Assembly: GCA_045611685.1 (NCBI GenBank)
Contig: JAZKXO010000099.1
Coordinates: 1-43,332, forward strand
Direction of reading: 5' to 3'
DNA: 43,332 bases
From: SIG701 sp045611685
Lineage (GTDB): Bacteria; Bacillota; Clostridia; Oscillospirales; CAG-272
A program made the position numbers and the translations under genes. How positions within the stretch are numbered: the stretch's first letter is position 1; every line of letters begins with the position of its first letter. Of the stretch, positions 22,728 through 30,983 are shown piece by piece. Below the pieces are notes generated by a model that searched no databases, was not told the origin of the DNA, and worked only from the letters and a program-made list of their open reading frames with translations.

Positions 22728-24065
22728 ATGGAAGCGACAAGTGCTTTTCTTTCGGGGATTCTTCTGCCCGTTCTCCTTATCGCGGCAGGTGTTTTCTTCG
22801 GGATAAAGCTCCGTTTCTTTTGGCTTTTACATCCGATCAAAACTGTCCGAACTCTTCTTAGCGCCGAAGGGAAGGACGGCACGTCCCCCTTTGCCGCACT
22901 GACGATGGCGCTGGCAGGCACACTCGGTGTCGGCAATATCGCGGGCGTTGCCACCGCGATCACCGCGGGCGGTGCGGGGGCGGTCTTTTGGATGCTCTTT
23001 GGCGCGTTTGCCGCCATGGCGGTAAAATACGCGGAGGTATATCTGGCGGTGCTCTTCCGACGCTACCGCACGGAAAACGGACACTCCATCCGCTATGGCG
23101 GCGCGATGTATTACATCCGCGACGGATTTTTGGGGGCGGCGCACGGGGGAATGACAAAACGGGCCGGCGCCCTCCTCGGCGGCGTATTCGCCGTCCTTTG
23201 CGCCGTAAACGCGCTTCTCACGGGCAACGTGATCCAGGTGCGCGCCGCCGTTTCGTGCGTAGAGGTCCCTCCCCTTTTATTCGGCGTTCTCTTTGCTATA
23301 CCCGCCACTTCTCTCATGACGGGCGGCATGCGCCACCTGTCCCGCCTCACCGTCGTTCTGATCCCGGTTCTCTCCGTTCTCTACATTCTCCTATCCGGCG
23401 TGATCCTCATCACCAATGCGGGAGAGATCCCCCGCATATGCGGCGAAATCGTATGCGACGCCTTTCGTTTTGATGCCGTGGGCGGCGGCGTGCTTGGGAT
23501 CACAGTAAGCCGTGCCGTCCGATTCGGTATCACGCGCGGCATTTTCTCCAATGAAGCGGGATGCGGCACCGCCCCCACGGCTCACGCCGCGGCGGATACG
23601 GTGAGCCCGCATCACCAAGGATGCTTCGGCATTTTCGAGGTATTCGCGGACACCGTCCTTCTCTGCACGCTGACCGCCCTCGTGATTCTCCTGTACGAGA
23701 ACGGCGGGGGACTTGACGGCATCGAATTATCCCTTGCCGCGTACACCTGTCTTGGGCGAGAGGCAGGGGGCGCATGGCTTGGCATTGCCGCCAATTCCTT
23801 TATGCGGATAAGCGTGATCCTCTTTGCGTTCGCAACGGTCGTTTGCCAGAGCTTTTACGGCGTCGAGGCGATCCGCTACTTTATCCCGTCGAAAAGCGCG
23901 CGGACGTGCTACATTATTTTATCCGCCGCCGCGATTCTCACGGGCTCGCTCATCCAGCCGGACGTGATGTGGCAAATTGCGGATGTTGTCGTATCGGGCA
24001 TGACGGTACTGAACGTCCTGTGCCTCTTTTTCCTGAGGCGGCACGTAAAGCCGCCCCAAAAATAA
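22728..24065 (+). CDS. Alanine or glycine:cation symporter (AGCS family)
   Basis: Membrane carrier that brings in alanine or glycine with sodium ions. The 445-residue protein has about ten hydrophobic segments and the AGCS hallmarks: PFAALTMALAGTLGVGNIAGVATAI with a GAGAVFWMLFGAF continuation, the sequence MYYIRDGF, and GIFSNEAGCGTAPTAHAAA. GGGAGGAG precedes the ATG. It is divergent from groES, with about 160 bp of shared upstream region, and ends at a bidirectional hairpin. Substrate choice between alanine and glycine cannot be read from sequence. No glycine riboswitch is present in the short leader. Confidence 0.9.
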   Translation: MEATSAFLSGILLPVLLIAAGVFFGIKLRFFWLLHPIKTVRTLLSAEGKDGTSPFAALTMALAGTLGVGNIAGVATAITAGGAGAVFWMLFGAFAAMAVKYAEVYLAVLFRRYRTENGHSIRYGGAMYYIRDGFLGAAHGGMTKRAGALLGGVFAVLCAVNALLTGNVIQVRAAVSCVEVPPLLFGVLFAIPATSLMTGGMRHLSRLTVVLIPVLSVLYILLSGVILITNAGEIPRICGEIVCDAFRFDAVGGGVLGITVSRAVRFGITRGIFSNEAGCGTAPTAHAAADTVSPHHQGCFGIFEVFADTVLLCTLTALVILLYENGGGLDGIELSLAAYTCLGREAGGAWLGIAANSFMRISVILFAFATVVCQSFYGVEAIRYFIPSKSARTCYIILSAAAILTGSLIQPDVMWQIADVVVSGMTVLNVLCLFFLRRHVKPPQK

Positions 24066-24111
24066 AAGACAGCGCACCGCTCGGGGAAACCGAAGGCTTC
24101 GCTGTCTTTTT
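24064..24111. terminator. Bidirectional terminator after the symporter gene
   Basis: AAAAGACAGCG (24064-24074) pairs with CGCTGTCTTTT (24100-24110), enclosing a GC-rich loop. T runs exist on both sides; it separates the symporter from the convergent phosphatase gene. Confidence 0.85.
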
Positions 24112-24114
24112 CGT

Positions 24115-25110
24115 TTATTTTTTCAGAATGGAGGCGATCTTATCCATCGTCTCCCGCTTCACGCCGCAATCGAGAAGGAACGCGATCGCTTTCTCCCGAA
24201 TCGTGCCGCCGGGGGCATACGGCTCAAGACCGTCAAGAAGCGTGTTGTAGCCGTTCATATAGCGGTGCCTAAAACCTGTCTTGTTGACGTAGCCGGCGTA
24301 GGTGGAGAGAGAGGTCATCTCGTAATCTCTGTGGATGTCCTCATCCGACTCACCGCAGATCGAACGGAGATACAAAGCGATCATTCCCGCGCGATCCGCA
24401 CCGCCCGAGCAGTGTATATATATAGGATAGATTGTTTCATCCGCCAGAAATTCCATAATGCGGACGATACCCTCGCGGTGCTGCTCCTCAAAGACCTCGC
24501 CGTACGGACGGTACGGAAGCGGCTTGAAGACGACGGTCTCACCGGCGGCGGAGATGCCGCCACGCTTATCCGTCTGACTCGTTGCTCGCAGATCAAGATC
24601 CGTCTTGATCTTCAGCTGTTCTGTGAAGATCTTCCGTCCCTCATCGGTTATCGGATAGAAATCGAGCTCGCTGCCGCGGTATACCATGCCCTGCTTCATC
24701 GAAGTACCGCCGATATCGCGCACATTCAAAACGTCGGGAATACGGATAAAACGCGGGACTTCATTTTTCGTTGTAAAGGAGCGCACCTCGCCGCCGTTCA
24801 CGCGCCAGAAATACGTCTGCCCGATCTTGAAGTTGTCGAGAAACGCGTGGTCTTCCTCCGTTTTGACGGTCATCGGGGCGGTGAACGCCTCGTTTTCCGA
24901 AACCTCGAGCGTATATACGTCGGTGCCGTCTTTTTTCCAGCGGAACTCGAGCGTCGCGGGGCGGGAAACCTCCCGGCCGTCCTTCACGGGCTCGAGCCAC
25001 ACGAGGGCATCCTTGATTCCCTCCTCGCCGATACGGCGGAGAAACTCGTTTTGGATCTCCGTATGCGTATCAAACACAAAGCCGTTTTCGGGATAAAGCA
25101 GTTTTGCCAT
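24115..25110 (-). CDS. Tyrosine-protein phosphatase-like protein with N-terminal fibronectin-like domain
   Basis: A 331-residue cytoplasmic protein. The first 115 residues form a beta-rich, fibronectin-III-like segment (ATLEFRWKKDG, VSENEAF, YFWRVNGGEVRSFTT). After LNVRDIGG comes a PTP-like domain with the loop IHCSGGADRAG; Cys234 and Arg240 form the CX5R signature. The first part of the domain (RGSELDFYPITDEGRKIFTE) matches bacterial tyrosine/serine phosphatases of the DUF-type Tyr-phosphatase-3 group, in which the loop normally reads HC..GKDRTG. Here Ala replaces Lys, so the substrate site differs. GAGAGG precedes the ATG at 25110. It stands alone between two terminators. Confidence 0.82.
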   Translation of the reverse strand: MAKLLYPENGFVFDTHTEIQNEFLRRIGEEGIKDALVWLEPVKDGREVSRPATLEFRWKKDGTDVYTLEVSENEAFTAPMTVKTEEDHAFLDNFKIGQTYFWRVNGGEVRSFTTKNEVPRFIRIPDVLNVRDIGGTSMKQGMVYRGSELDFYPITDEGRKIFTEQLKIKTDLDLRATSQTDKRGGISAAGETVVFKPLPYRPYGEVFEEQHREGIVRIMEFLADETIYPIYIHCSGGADRAGMIALYLRSICGESDEDIHRDYEMTSLSTYAGYVNKTGFRHRYMNGYNTLLDGLEPYAPGGTIREKAIAFLLDCGVKRETMDKIASILKK

Positions 25111-25130
25111 ATGTAATTCCTCTCTGAAAC

Positions 25131-25164
25131 AAAAAACGGAAGAGAATCCGAAGATTCTCTTCCG
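25131..25164 (-). terminator. Terminator of the ispH-rpsA operon
   Basis: A 12-bp stem CGGAAGAGAATC with GATTCTCTTCCG closed by a TTCG tetraloop (read leftward), followed by TTTTTT (25131-25136) on the minus strand. Confidence 0.92.
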
Positions 25165-25199
25165 CCTTATTTTTTAGAATCTTACCGGATGCGTAAAGC

Positions 25200-27266
25200 T
25201 TACGCCTCTTCGACCTCAAAAGCCTTGAGAGACTCGGGATCGTCGGTGGAGTACATAACCGGTTCTTCTGCCGGTGCCTCAGCGACTTCCTCTGCAGCCG
25301 GCTCGATGAGAGCACGGATGGACAGGCTGATCTTCTGATTCTCCATATCGATATCGGTAATCTTTACATCAACCGTCTGACCGACAGAGAGCACCTCATC
25401 CGGCTTTGCGATCTTGTGATCGGCAATCTGGCTGATGTGAATAAGTCCGTCCACGCCGTCAACGATCTCAGCGAATGCACCGAAGGGCATGAGAGATACG
25501 ATCTTCACGTTTGCAACGTCTCCAACGGAGTAGTTGGTGGTGAAGATAGTCCAGGGGTTGGTAGCCTCGGTCTTGTGGCCGAGAGAAATACGTCCGCGCT
25601 CGCGATCGAGGGACTTTACAAAGACGTGCAGTTTATCGCCGACCTTGACAACGTCCGAGGGCTGGCGGATGTGCTTCCAGGACAGCTCGGAGGTATGTAC
25701 CATACCGTCCACACCGGCACCGAGGTCCACGAAAGCGCCGTAAGAAGTGAGGCTCTTGACAACGCCGTCAAACTCCTGACCCTCTTCAAGGGTGCTCCAG
25801 AAAGCTTCCTCCGCTGCCTTTCTCTCCTCACGGAGTACGGCACGGATGGATGCGTATGCTCTCTTTCTTTCGGGCTTGATCTCAACGATCTTTACCCGCT
25901 GGGTGGTGCCAACGATGGAAGCGAGATCGCCGTCCTTCGGTACACCGCTCAGAGATGCGGGGATGAATACGCGGACGCCCTTCAGGGAGATGATAACGCC
26001 GCCCTTGACGGCCTCCACAATGCGTCCCTCGAGGATCTCACCGGAAGCCTCGGCGGCTACGATCAGATCCCAGTTCTTGTCGGTGTCTACTCTCAGCTTA
26101 TCGAGGGTTGCAATACCGTCGATATCGCTTACCTTAATTACTTTTGCCTTGATCTCGTCGCCGACCTTGAACAACTCAGAGAGTTTTGCAGACGGATCGT
26201 CTGTCAGCTTATCGTGTACGATAACACCGGTCGTCTTCGCACCGAGGTCCAGGTGGATCTCGTTTTGAGAGATCGAGGTGATTACACCGGTAACAACTTC
26301 TCCTGTATTTAAAGTTTTGAGAGATTCTTCGAGCAGATCTGCAAAGTTTTCCATTTGCTCAGCCATGGTTTGTTTTACCTCCTGTATTACACTGTACGGC
26401 GTCGATGCGCCGGCAGTTATGGACACAGTTTGACATCCGGTGAAGTCGATATGCGCAAGGTCAGCCGCGTCCTCGATCAGATACGAGCGGGGGCAGCGTT
26501 CTTTGCAGACGGCGTGTAATTTCGCCGTATTCGAGCTGGTGCGGCTTCCGATAACCAAAACGGCATCGGATTTTCCGGCCAATTCGGCGGCTTCCTTCTG
26601 TCTTTCCTCAGTCACAATACATATTGTATCAAAAATTTCAGGGTTTGTATATACCTTTTTGAGAATTTCCAAACTTTTTTTCCATTCGGAAAGCTTTTGT
26701 GTTGTCTGCGACGCCACAGAAATGGAAATTATATCCTTTTTTTCGTCATTTTCTCCATTTTCGACGTTTTCTGCTTCCAAAATGGACGCAAGCTCTTCGG
26801 CAGAGGAGAACACAGTGCCGCCGTCGGCACAGCTGAGAATGCCTCTCACCTCGGGATGATCGGGCGCACCGAGGAGAAAAAACCGTTTTCCCTCGCCGGA
26901 GTTTTCCTTGGCAATCTTTCTTACCTTCTCCACGAACGGGCAGGTGCAGTCGAGAACGGTGAGCGCGGGATATTCGGCGGCACACGCGTTCAGTTCACGA
27001 ATGACTGACTCCGTCTCACCGTGCGCGCGGATGACCACGGTAACGGGTGTTCCCTCTTTCACCCTTCGGAGAACCTCGGGAATATCTGCGGGGGAAATCT
27101 CACGCACGCCCCGTGCCGAGAGAGAGGAGCAGTAGCCGTCGTTATGGATAAGCCTGCCGAGCGTTACGATCTCGGAACCGCCCTTTTCGATCGCCGCCTC
27201 AACAGCTTCCGTCGCGCGGCGTACACCGAAGCAGAAGCCGGCGTGGGATGCTACCGTAATGCTCAT
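25200..27266 (-). CDS. ispH-rpsA: IspH-ribosomal protein S1 fusion protein
   Basis: A 688-residue fusion known from Clostridia. Residues 1 to about 300 are 4-hydroxy-3-methylbut-2-enyl diphosphate reductase, the last step of the MEP isoprenoid pathway. FeS-cluster Cys12 (AGFCFGV), Cys109 (CTCPFVEKV) and Cys216 (ICIVTEER) are present, as are substrate residues His41, GAPDHPEV and GSRTSSNTAKL. From about 320 to 650 follow four S1 RNA-binding repeats, for example GVITSISQNEIHLDLG and VKSLTSYGAFVDLGAGVDGMVHTSEL, and an acidic tail. Its start overlaps plsC by four bases. It ends a leftward operon headed by an RpiR regulator. Confidence 0.95.
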   Translation of the reverse strand: MSITVASHAGFCFGVRRATEAVEAAIEKGGSEIVTLGRLIHNDGYCSSLSARGVREISPADIPEVLRRVKEGTPVTVVIRAHGETESVIRELNACAAEYPALTVLDCTCPFVEKVRKIAKENSGEGKRFFLLGAPDHPEVRGILSCADGGTVFSSAEELASILEAENVENGENDEKKDIISISVASQTTQKLSEWKKSLEILKKVYTNPEIFDTICIVTEERQKEAAELAGKSDAVLVIGSRTSSNTAKLHAVCKERCPRSYLIEDAADLAHIDFTGCQTVSITAGASTPYSVIQEVKQTMAEQMENFADLLEESLKTLNTGEVVTGVITSISQNEIHLDLGAKTTGVIVHDKLTDDPSAKLSELFKVGDEIKAKVIKVSDIDGIATLDKLRVDTDKNWDLIVAAEASGEILEGRIVEAVKGGVIISLKGVRVFIPASLSGVPKDGDLASIVGTTQRVKIVEIKPERKRAYASIRAVLREERKAAEEAFWSTLEEGQEFDGVVKSLTSYGAFVDLGAGVDGMVHTSELSWKHIRQPSDVVKVGDKLHVFVKSLDRERGRISLGHKTEATNPWTIFTTNYSVGDVANVKIVSLMPFGAFAEIVDGVDGLIHISQIADHKIAKPDEVLSVGQTVDVKITDIDMENQKISLSIRALIEPAAEEVAEAPAEEPVMYSTDDPESLKAFEVEEA

Positions 27267-27913
27267 TTTTGCACCTCCGGTTTATTCTCGTCCGCTGGCG
27301 TCAAAGCACGGGTGTACCCACCGAGCGCGCAGATATCGGAAAAGATCTTTTCCGTGGCCGTCTTGTACTCGTTTCTGCCGCCGCTCTCAAAGCCGAACGA
27401 CTCGTACGGGATCGGATCGCCGACGACGAGCTCCGTTTTCCGAAAGAAGCGGACACGGTTGCCCTTCGTACGGATATACGTCGGCACTACCGTCGCCTTC
27501 GCGTGATAAGCAATCATGCCGACGCCGTGCTTCACGGGCGTCTCGGCAGGATTCACGCCGGCGTGGCGCGTGCCCTGCGGAAAGATGCCGATCATCTCTC
27601 CGTCCTCGAGAAGCGAGATCGTTTTTTTGATGCTGCCCACGTCCGCGCCGCCGCGATCTACGGGATACGCGCCGAGCAGTGTGAGAAAGCCTCTGAGAAG
27701 CGGGATCTTGAACAGTTCCTTCTTTCCCATATAGCGGATCTGCCGACCCAGTGCCGCCGACAAAATCAAAACGTCGAGCATACTCGTATGGTTGGCACAC
27801 ACGATGCACCCGCCCTCTTTCGGGATCTTTTCCTTATTCACCACCCGAATACAAAAGAAAAGCCGCACGGGAACGACAAAAATTGCATACATTACCTTGT
27901 AAAAATTACTCAT
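27263..27913 (-). CDS. plsC: 1-acyl-sn-glycerol-3-phosphate acyltransferase
   Basis: Makes phosphatidic acid by acylating lysophosphatidic acid at the inner membrane face. The 216-residue protein has a hydrophobic N-terminus, the catalytic NHTSMLD motif (H-X4-D), a VDRGG-type segment, and the glycerophosphate-binding FPQGTR motif. The start at 27913 is chosen over an in-frame ATG 13 codons upstream that lies inside cmk; the chosen ATG overlaps the cmk stop and has GGGGA upstream. It lies between cmk and ispH-rpsA in the operon. The specific acyl donor is not visible. Confidence 0.92.
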   Translation of the reverse strand: MSNFYKVMYAIFVVPVRLFFCIRVVNKEKIPKEGGCIVCANHTSMLDVLILSAALGRQIRYMGKKELFKIPLLRGFLTLLGAYPVDRGGADVGSIKKTISLLEDGEMIGIFPQGTRHAGVNPAETPVKHGVGMIAYHAKATVVPTYIRTKGNRVRFFRKTELVVGDPIPYESFGFESGGRNEYKTATEKIFSDICALGGYTRALTPADENKPEVQK

Positions 27914-28583
27914 CGCCGCATTTTCCCCGAATGATAGAGAGTGCCGTTTCAAGCGTTTCTTCGAGGGTCATCTCGGAGTTGTCGAGGAGAACGGCATCCT
28001 CGGCAGCCACAAGCGGAGCGATATCACGGCCGCTGTCCGCCCGGTCGCGTTCTACCGTTTCTTTATAGATCTGCTCGTAGGAGCACTGAACACCTTTTTC
28101 CTGCATCTCCAGATAGCGGCGTTTCGCTCTCGCTTCTGCCGATGCCACAAGGAACAGCTTTACGTCCGCATCGGGCATGATGACCGTGCCGATATCGCGG
28201 CCGTCCATAACAACGCCGCCGCGCTTCACCATATCCTTCTGGATACCGAGAAGAAACGCGCGGACAGCAGGGATCGCGGACACAGCCGATGCCGCCATCG
28301 AGATCTCGGGCGTGCGGATCTTATCCCCGACGTCCTCCCCTGAGAGGAGTACGGACTGCACGCCATCCTTATATACGAGATCGACCTGCACGTCGGAAAG
28401 CGCAGACGTAACTCCATCCGTATCCTTCGGATCTATGCCGTGCCGTACCATATAAAGACCGACGGCGCGATAAAGCGCGCCCGTATCTACGTAAATGAGA
28501 GAAAGTGCGCGGGCGAGCGCACGGGCAAGCGTGCTTTTTCCTGAGCTGCTCGGGCCGTCGAGAGCAATATTCCGTTTTTTCAT
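27906..28583 (-). CDS. cmk: Cytidylate kinase
   Basis: Phosphorylates CMP and dCMP to the diphosphates. The 225-residue product starts MKKRNIALDGPSSSGKST, the P-loop, followed by VDTGALYRAVGLYM, a VVMDGRDIGTVIMPDADVKLFLVAS segment and RKRRYLE-like lid residues (RAKRRYLEMQEKG), as in Cmk. The start at 28583 has GGAG six bases upstream; the ATG four codons earlier contains that site. It is followed by an overlapping plsC start. cmk beside ispH-rpsA and plsC is a common Clostridia gene order. Confidence 0.95.
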   Translation of the reverse strand: MKKRNIALDGPSSSGKSTLARALARALSLIYVDTGALYRAVGLYMVRHGIDPKDTDGVTSALSDVQVDLVYKDGVQSVLLSGEDVGDKIRTPEISMAASAVSAIPAVRAFLLGIQKDMVKRGGVVMDGRDIGTVIMPDADVKLFLVASAEARAKRRYLEMQEKGVQCSYEQIYKETVERDRADSGRDIAPLVAAEDAVLLDNSEMTLEETLETALSIIRGKCGDE

Positions 28584-28607
28584 ATTAATCTCCATTCGGA
28601 TATGATT

Positions 28608-29858
28608 TCATAAGTCAAGAGCGGCGGCATACTCCGCCGCGCCCTCTCCGGCGGCAGCGCCGGTCGAAAAAGCGATCTGCAGATTATACCCGCCGGTGTA
28701 GGCATCGACGTCGATGACCTCGCCCGCAAAAAACAGGCCGGGACAGCGCTTTGCCATCATCGTTTTCGTGTGGATCTCGCCGACGTCCACGCCGCCCGAG
28801 GTGACGATCGCCTCGTTTATGGGACGGAATCCCGTCGGCGTTAAGGGGAAATGCTTGAGCGCGAGGAGAAGCGAAAGACGCTCGGCTCTCGTTACCGTAC
28901 CTGCCTTTTTGCGGGGCGAAATGCCCGTCAGCGCGATAATCGGATCGATCAGCTTCTGCGGGAGCAGATCGGACAGCGCGTTTACAAAATCTCTCTGTGC
29001 GTACTTCGAGAGATCGCTGAGGAGCCGCGCATCGAGCGTCGCATCGTCAAGCGCCGGCTTGAGATCAATCTCCATACGGTAGGATTGCATATCGCCGCGC
29101 ATATGCGCGGAGGCTGACAGAACGAGAGGCCCCGACACGCCGAAATGCGTAAAGAGCATCTCACCCATCTCAAAAAACACGGTCTTGCCGCCCGATGACA
29201 CCGTAAGGGTTACGTTGCGCAGCGAGAGTCCCGCAAGCGGTGCGGTATCTTCCTTCGTTATAACGGGCACGAGTGACGGCAAAACGTCCGTAACGGAAAG
29301 TCCCGCCGACCGAGCGAGACGGTAACCGTCTCCGCGCGATCCCGTGCCGGGATAGGAGACGCCGCCGGTCGCCACGATCACAGCACCGTACGGATACTCT
29401 CCGCTGTCTGTAACGACGCCCGTAACGGATTTCACAGAATCCGTTTCCGAGAAAGAAAGCGCCGTTACCGCCTCACGCACGACGCGCACGCCGAGTGCGC
29501 GCATCCGTTTCTCGAGCGCCACGGAAATATCCGCGGCACGATCGGACACGGGAAACACACGCCGTCCGCGCTCCGTTTTAAGCGGCACGCCCGCCTCCTC
29601 GAAAAACGCCATCGTATCGGCGGGGGTGAAGCGGTAGAGAGCACCGCGGAGAAACTTCGGATTCTTCGTTACCGCCTCCATCACCTCGTCGGCGGTGCAG
29701 TCGTTCGTAACGTTGCATCTTCCCTTTCCGGTGATGCGGAGTTTTTTGCCAAGGACGTTATTGGGCTCATATACTGTCACAGAGGCGCCCGCCTCTGCCG
29801 CGTGGATAGCGGCCATCATGCCGGCGGCGCCGCCGCCTACGACCGCGACGTTATTCAT
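28608..29858 (-). CDS. FAD-dependent oxidoreductase of the YhiN/HI0933 family
   Basis: A 416-residue flavoprotein with dinucleotide-binding VVGGGAAGMMAAIHAAEAG at the N-terminus, LGKKLRITGKGRCNVTND, IVATGGVSYPGTGSRGDGY and a C-terminal FAGEVIDVDAYTGGYNLQIAFSTG, all signatures of the HI0933/YhiN group. The physiological reaction is unknown for the family. The start at 29858 (MNNVAVVGGG) gives AAGGGAC upstream and overlaps the end of the regulator gene. It is part of the leftward operon ending in ispH-rpsA. Confidence 0.9.
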   Translation of the reverse strand: MNNVAVVGGGAAGMMAAIHAAEAGASVTVYEPNNVLGKKLRITGKGRCNVTNDCTADEVMEAVTKNPKFLRGALYRFTPADTMAFFEEAGVPLKTERGRRVFPVSDRAADISVALEKRMRALGVRVVREAVTALSFSETDSVKSVTGVVTDSGEYPYGAVIVATGGVSYPGTGSRGDGYRLARSAGLSVTDVLPSLVPVITKEDTAPLAGLSLRNVTLTVSSGGKTVFFEMGEMLFTHFGVSGPLVLSASAHMRGDMQSYRMEIDLKPALDDATLDARLLSDLSKYAQRDFVNALSDLLPQKLIDPIIALTGISPRKKAGTVTRAERLSLLLALKHFPLTPTGFRPINEAIVTSGGVDVGEIHTKTMMAKRCPGLFFAGEVIDVDAYTGGYNLQIAFSTGAAAGEGAAEYAAALDL

Positions 29859-30738
29859 CCGATTCGTCCCTTTCTTTGCTGTCTGCGCTCTTATTGTATA
29901 CGTTGAACGTATCCCATACGTGCTCAAGCTTCGTAAGCGTAGCGGACAGTTCCGCCTGCTTTTTCTGTGCTACCGCGGCAAGCAGGGCGTTGATGATCGA
30001 GAGCGGCGCTACGAGCGAGTCCACGAAGGACGCCATATCGCTGCGGGCGGTGAGCACTGCGTGCGCGTTTTTCGCGATAGGCGAGTTTTCGCTGTCCGTG
30101 ATCGCAACCACGCGTGCATCCGTTTGGTGCGCGTACTCCACGGCATTCACGATGCGGCTCGAATAGCGGGGAAAACTGATCGCAAGCATTACGTCGTCCT
30201 TCTCCATACGGAGCAGCTGCTCAAAAATCTCGCTGCCGCTCGTCGTGCGGATGAGACGCACGTCCTCAAACATATAACTGAGGTAATAATTCATAAACTC
30301 CGCGAGAGCGGAAGAAGAACGCATACCGATGATGTAGATCGCACGGGCGTTCAGGATCGCTTCCACAGCGCGGTCAAACGCCGCGCGGTCGATATGCTCG
30401 CCGGTATATTTGATCTTATCGGCATCCGAGGCGAGCACCGCATCGAGAATGGATGCGTCACCGAGCCGTTTGTTCGTAACCTCGATCCGCTGAAGCGACG
30501 TCAGCCGACGGCGAACGGTCTCCTGCACACTCCGCTGGAGCGCGGGATAGCCGTCAAAGCCGAGCTGAAGCGCAAAGCGAACGACCGTCGACTCCGACAC
30601 GGACACTTCTTCGCCGAGCTGTGCGGCTGTCATATAGGCAGCCTTGTCGTAATGATTCTCTATAAACGAAGCGATGCGCTTTTGACCCTTCGAAAGCGTA
30701 GGCATCGCCGTTTCAATGATTTTGAGGAGATCCTGCAT
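29851..30738 (-). CDS. MurR/RpiR family transcription regulator
   Basis: A 295-residue regulator. Residues 1-77 are an RpiR-type helix-turn-helix (LSKGQKRIASFIENHYDKAAYMTAAQLGEEVSVSESTVVRFALQLGFDGYPALQRSV). Residues about 110-240 are a sugar-isomerase (SIS) fold, with IYIIGMRSSSALAEFMNYYLSY and ISFPRYSSRIVNAVEYAHQTDARVVAITDSENSPIAKNAHAVL. Such proteins bind phosphorylated sugars. AAGGATG precedes the ATG at 30738. It is the promoter-proximal gene of an operon with a flavoprotein, cmk, plsC and ispH-rpsA. The ligand and target genes are unknown. Confidence 0.9.
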   Translation of the reverse strand: MQDLLKIIETAMPTLSKGQKRIASFIENHYDKAAYMTAAQLGEEVSVSESTVVRFALQLGFDGYPALQRSVQETVRRRLTSLQRIEVTNKRLGDASILDAVLASDADKIKYTGEHIDRAAFDRAVEAILNARAIYIIGMRSSSALAEFMNYYLSYMFEDVRLIRTTSGSEIFEQLLRMEKDDVMLAISFPRYSSRIVNAVEYAHQTDARVVAITDSENSPIAKNAHAVLTARSDMASFVDSLVAPLSIINALLAAVAQKKQAELSATLTKLEHVWDTFNVYNKSADSKERDESDE

Positions 30739-30789
30739 GGTGTCATCCTTTCCCTCGGTGCCCTTGTGGGCACACGTACACTAACTATC

Positions 30790-30818
30790 ATTATATAAAA
30801 AAAACGGTTCTCTGTCAA
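30790..30818 (-). promoter_or_regulatory. Sigma-A promoter of the RpiR/cmk/ispH-rpsA operon
   Basis: TTGACA (30813-30818), 17-bp spacer, TATAAT (30790-30795) on the minus strand, a perfect consensus. Confidence 0.92.
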
Positions 30819-30890
30819 GGAAGGATGCACCAAACCGCCCTCATATACCAAAAAATCGGACGGGTATGTCGAAAAAGAAAACGAGATTCA

Positions 30891-30919
30891 TTGACAAGCA
30901 GCACGCATCGTGATATAAT
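30891..30919 (+). promoter_or_regulatory. Sigma-A promoter of asd
   Basis: TTGACA (30891-30896), 17-bp spacer, TATAAT (30914-30919). The leader to the asd start holds only a small GCCGCC/GGCGGC hairpin (30951-30964). Confidence 0.92.
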
Positions 30920-30983
30920 ATCTTCAATTATTCTTATATATAATTTCACAGCCGCCAAGGCGGCAGATAAAAGGATGGAACAT

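Noticed and set aside
30920..30983. A possible lysine riboswitch in front of asd
   Set aside because: The leader is only about 60 bases with one tiny hairpin; a lysine riboswitch needs roughly 170 bases and its conserved junctions are absent.
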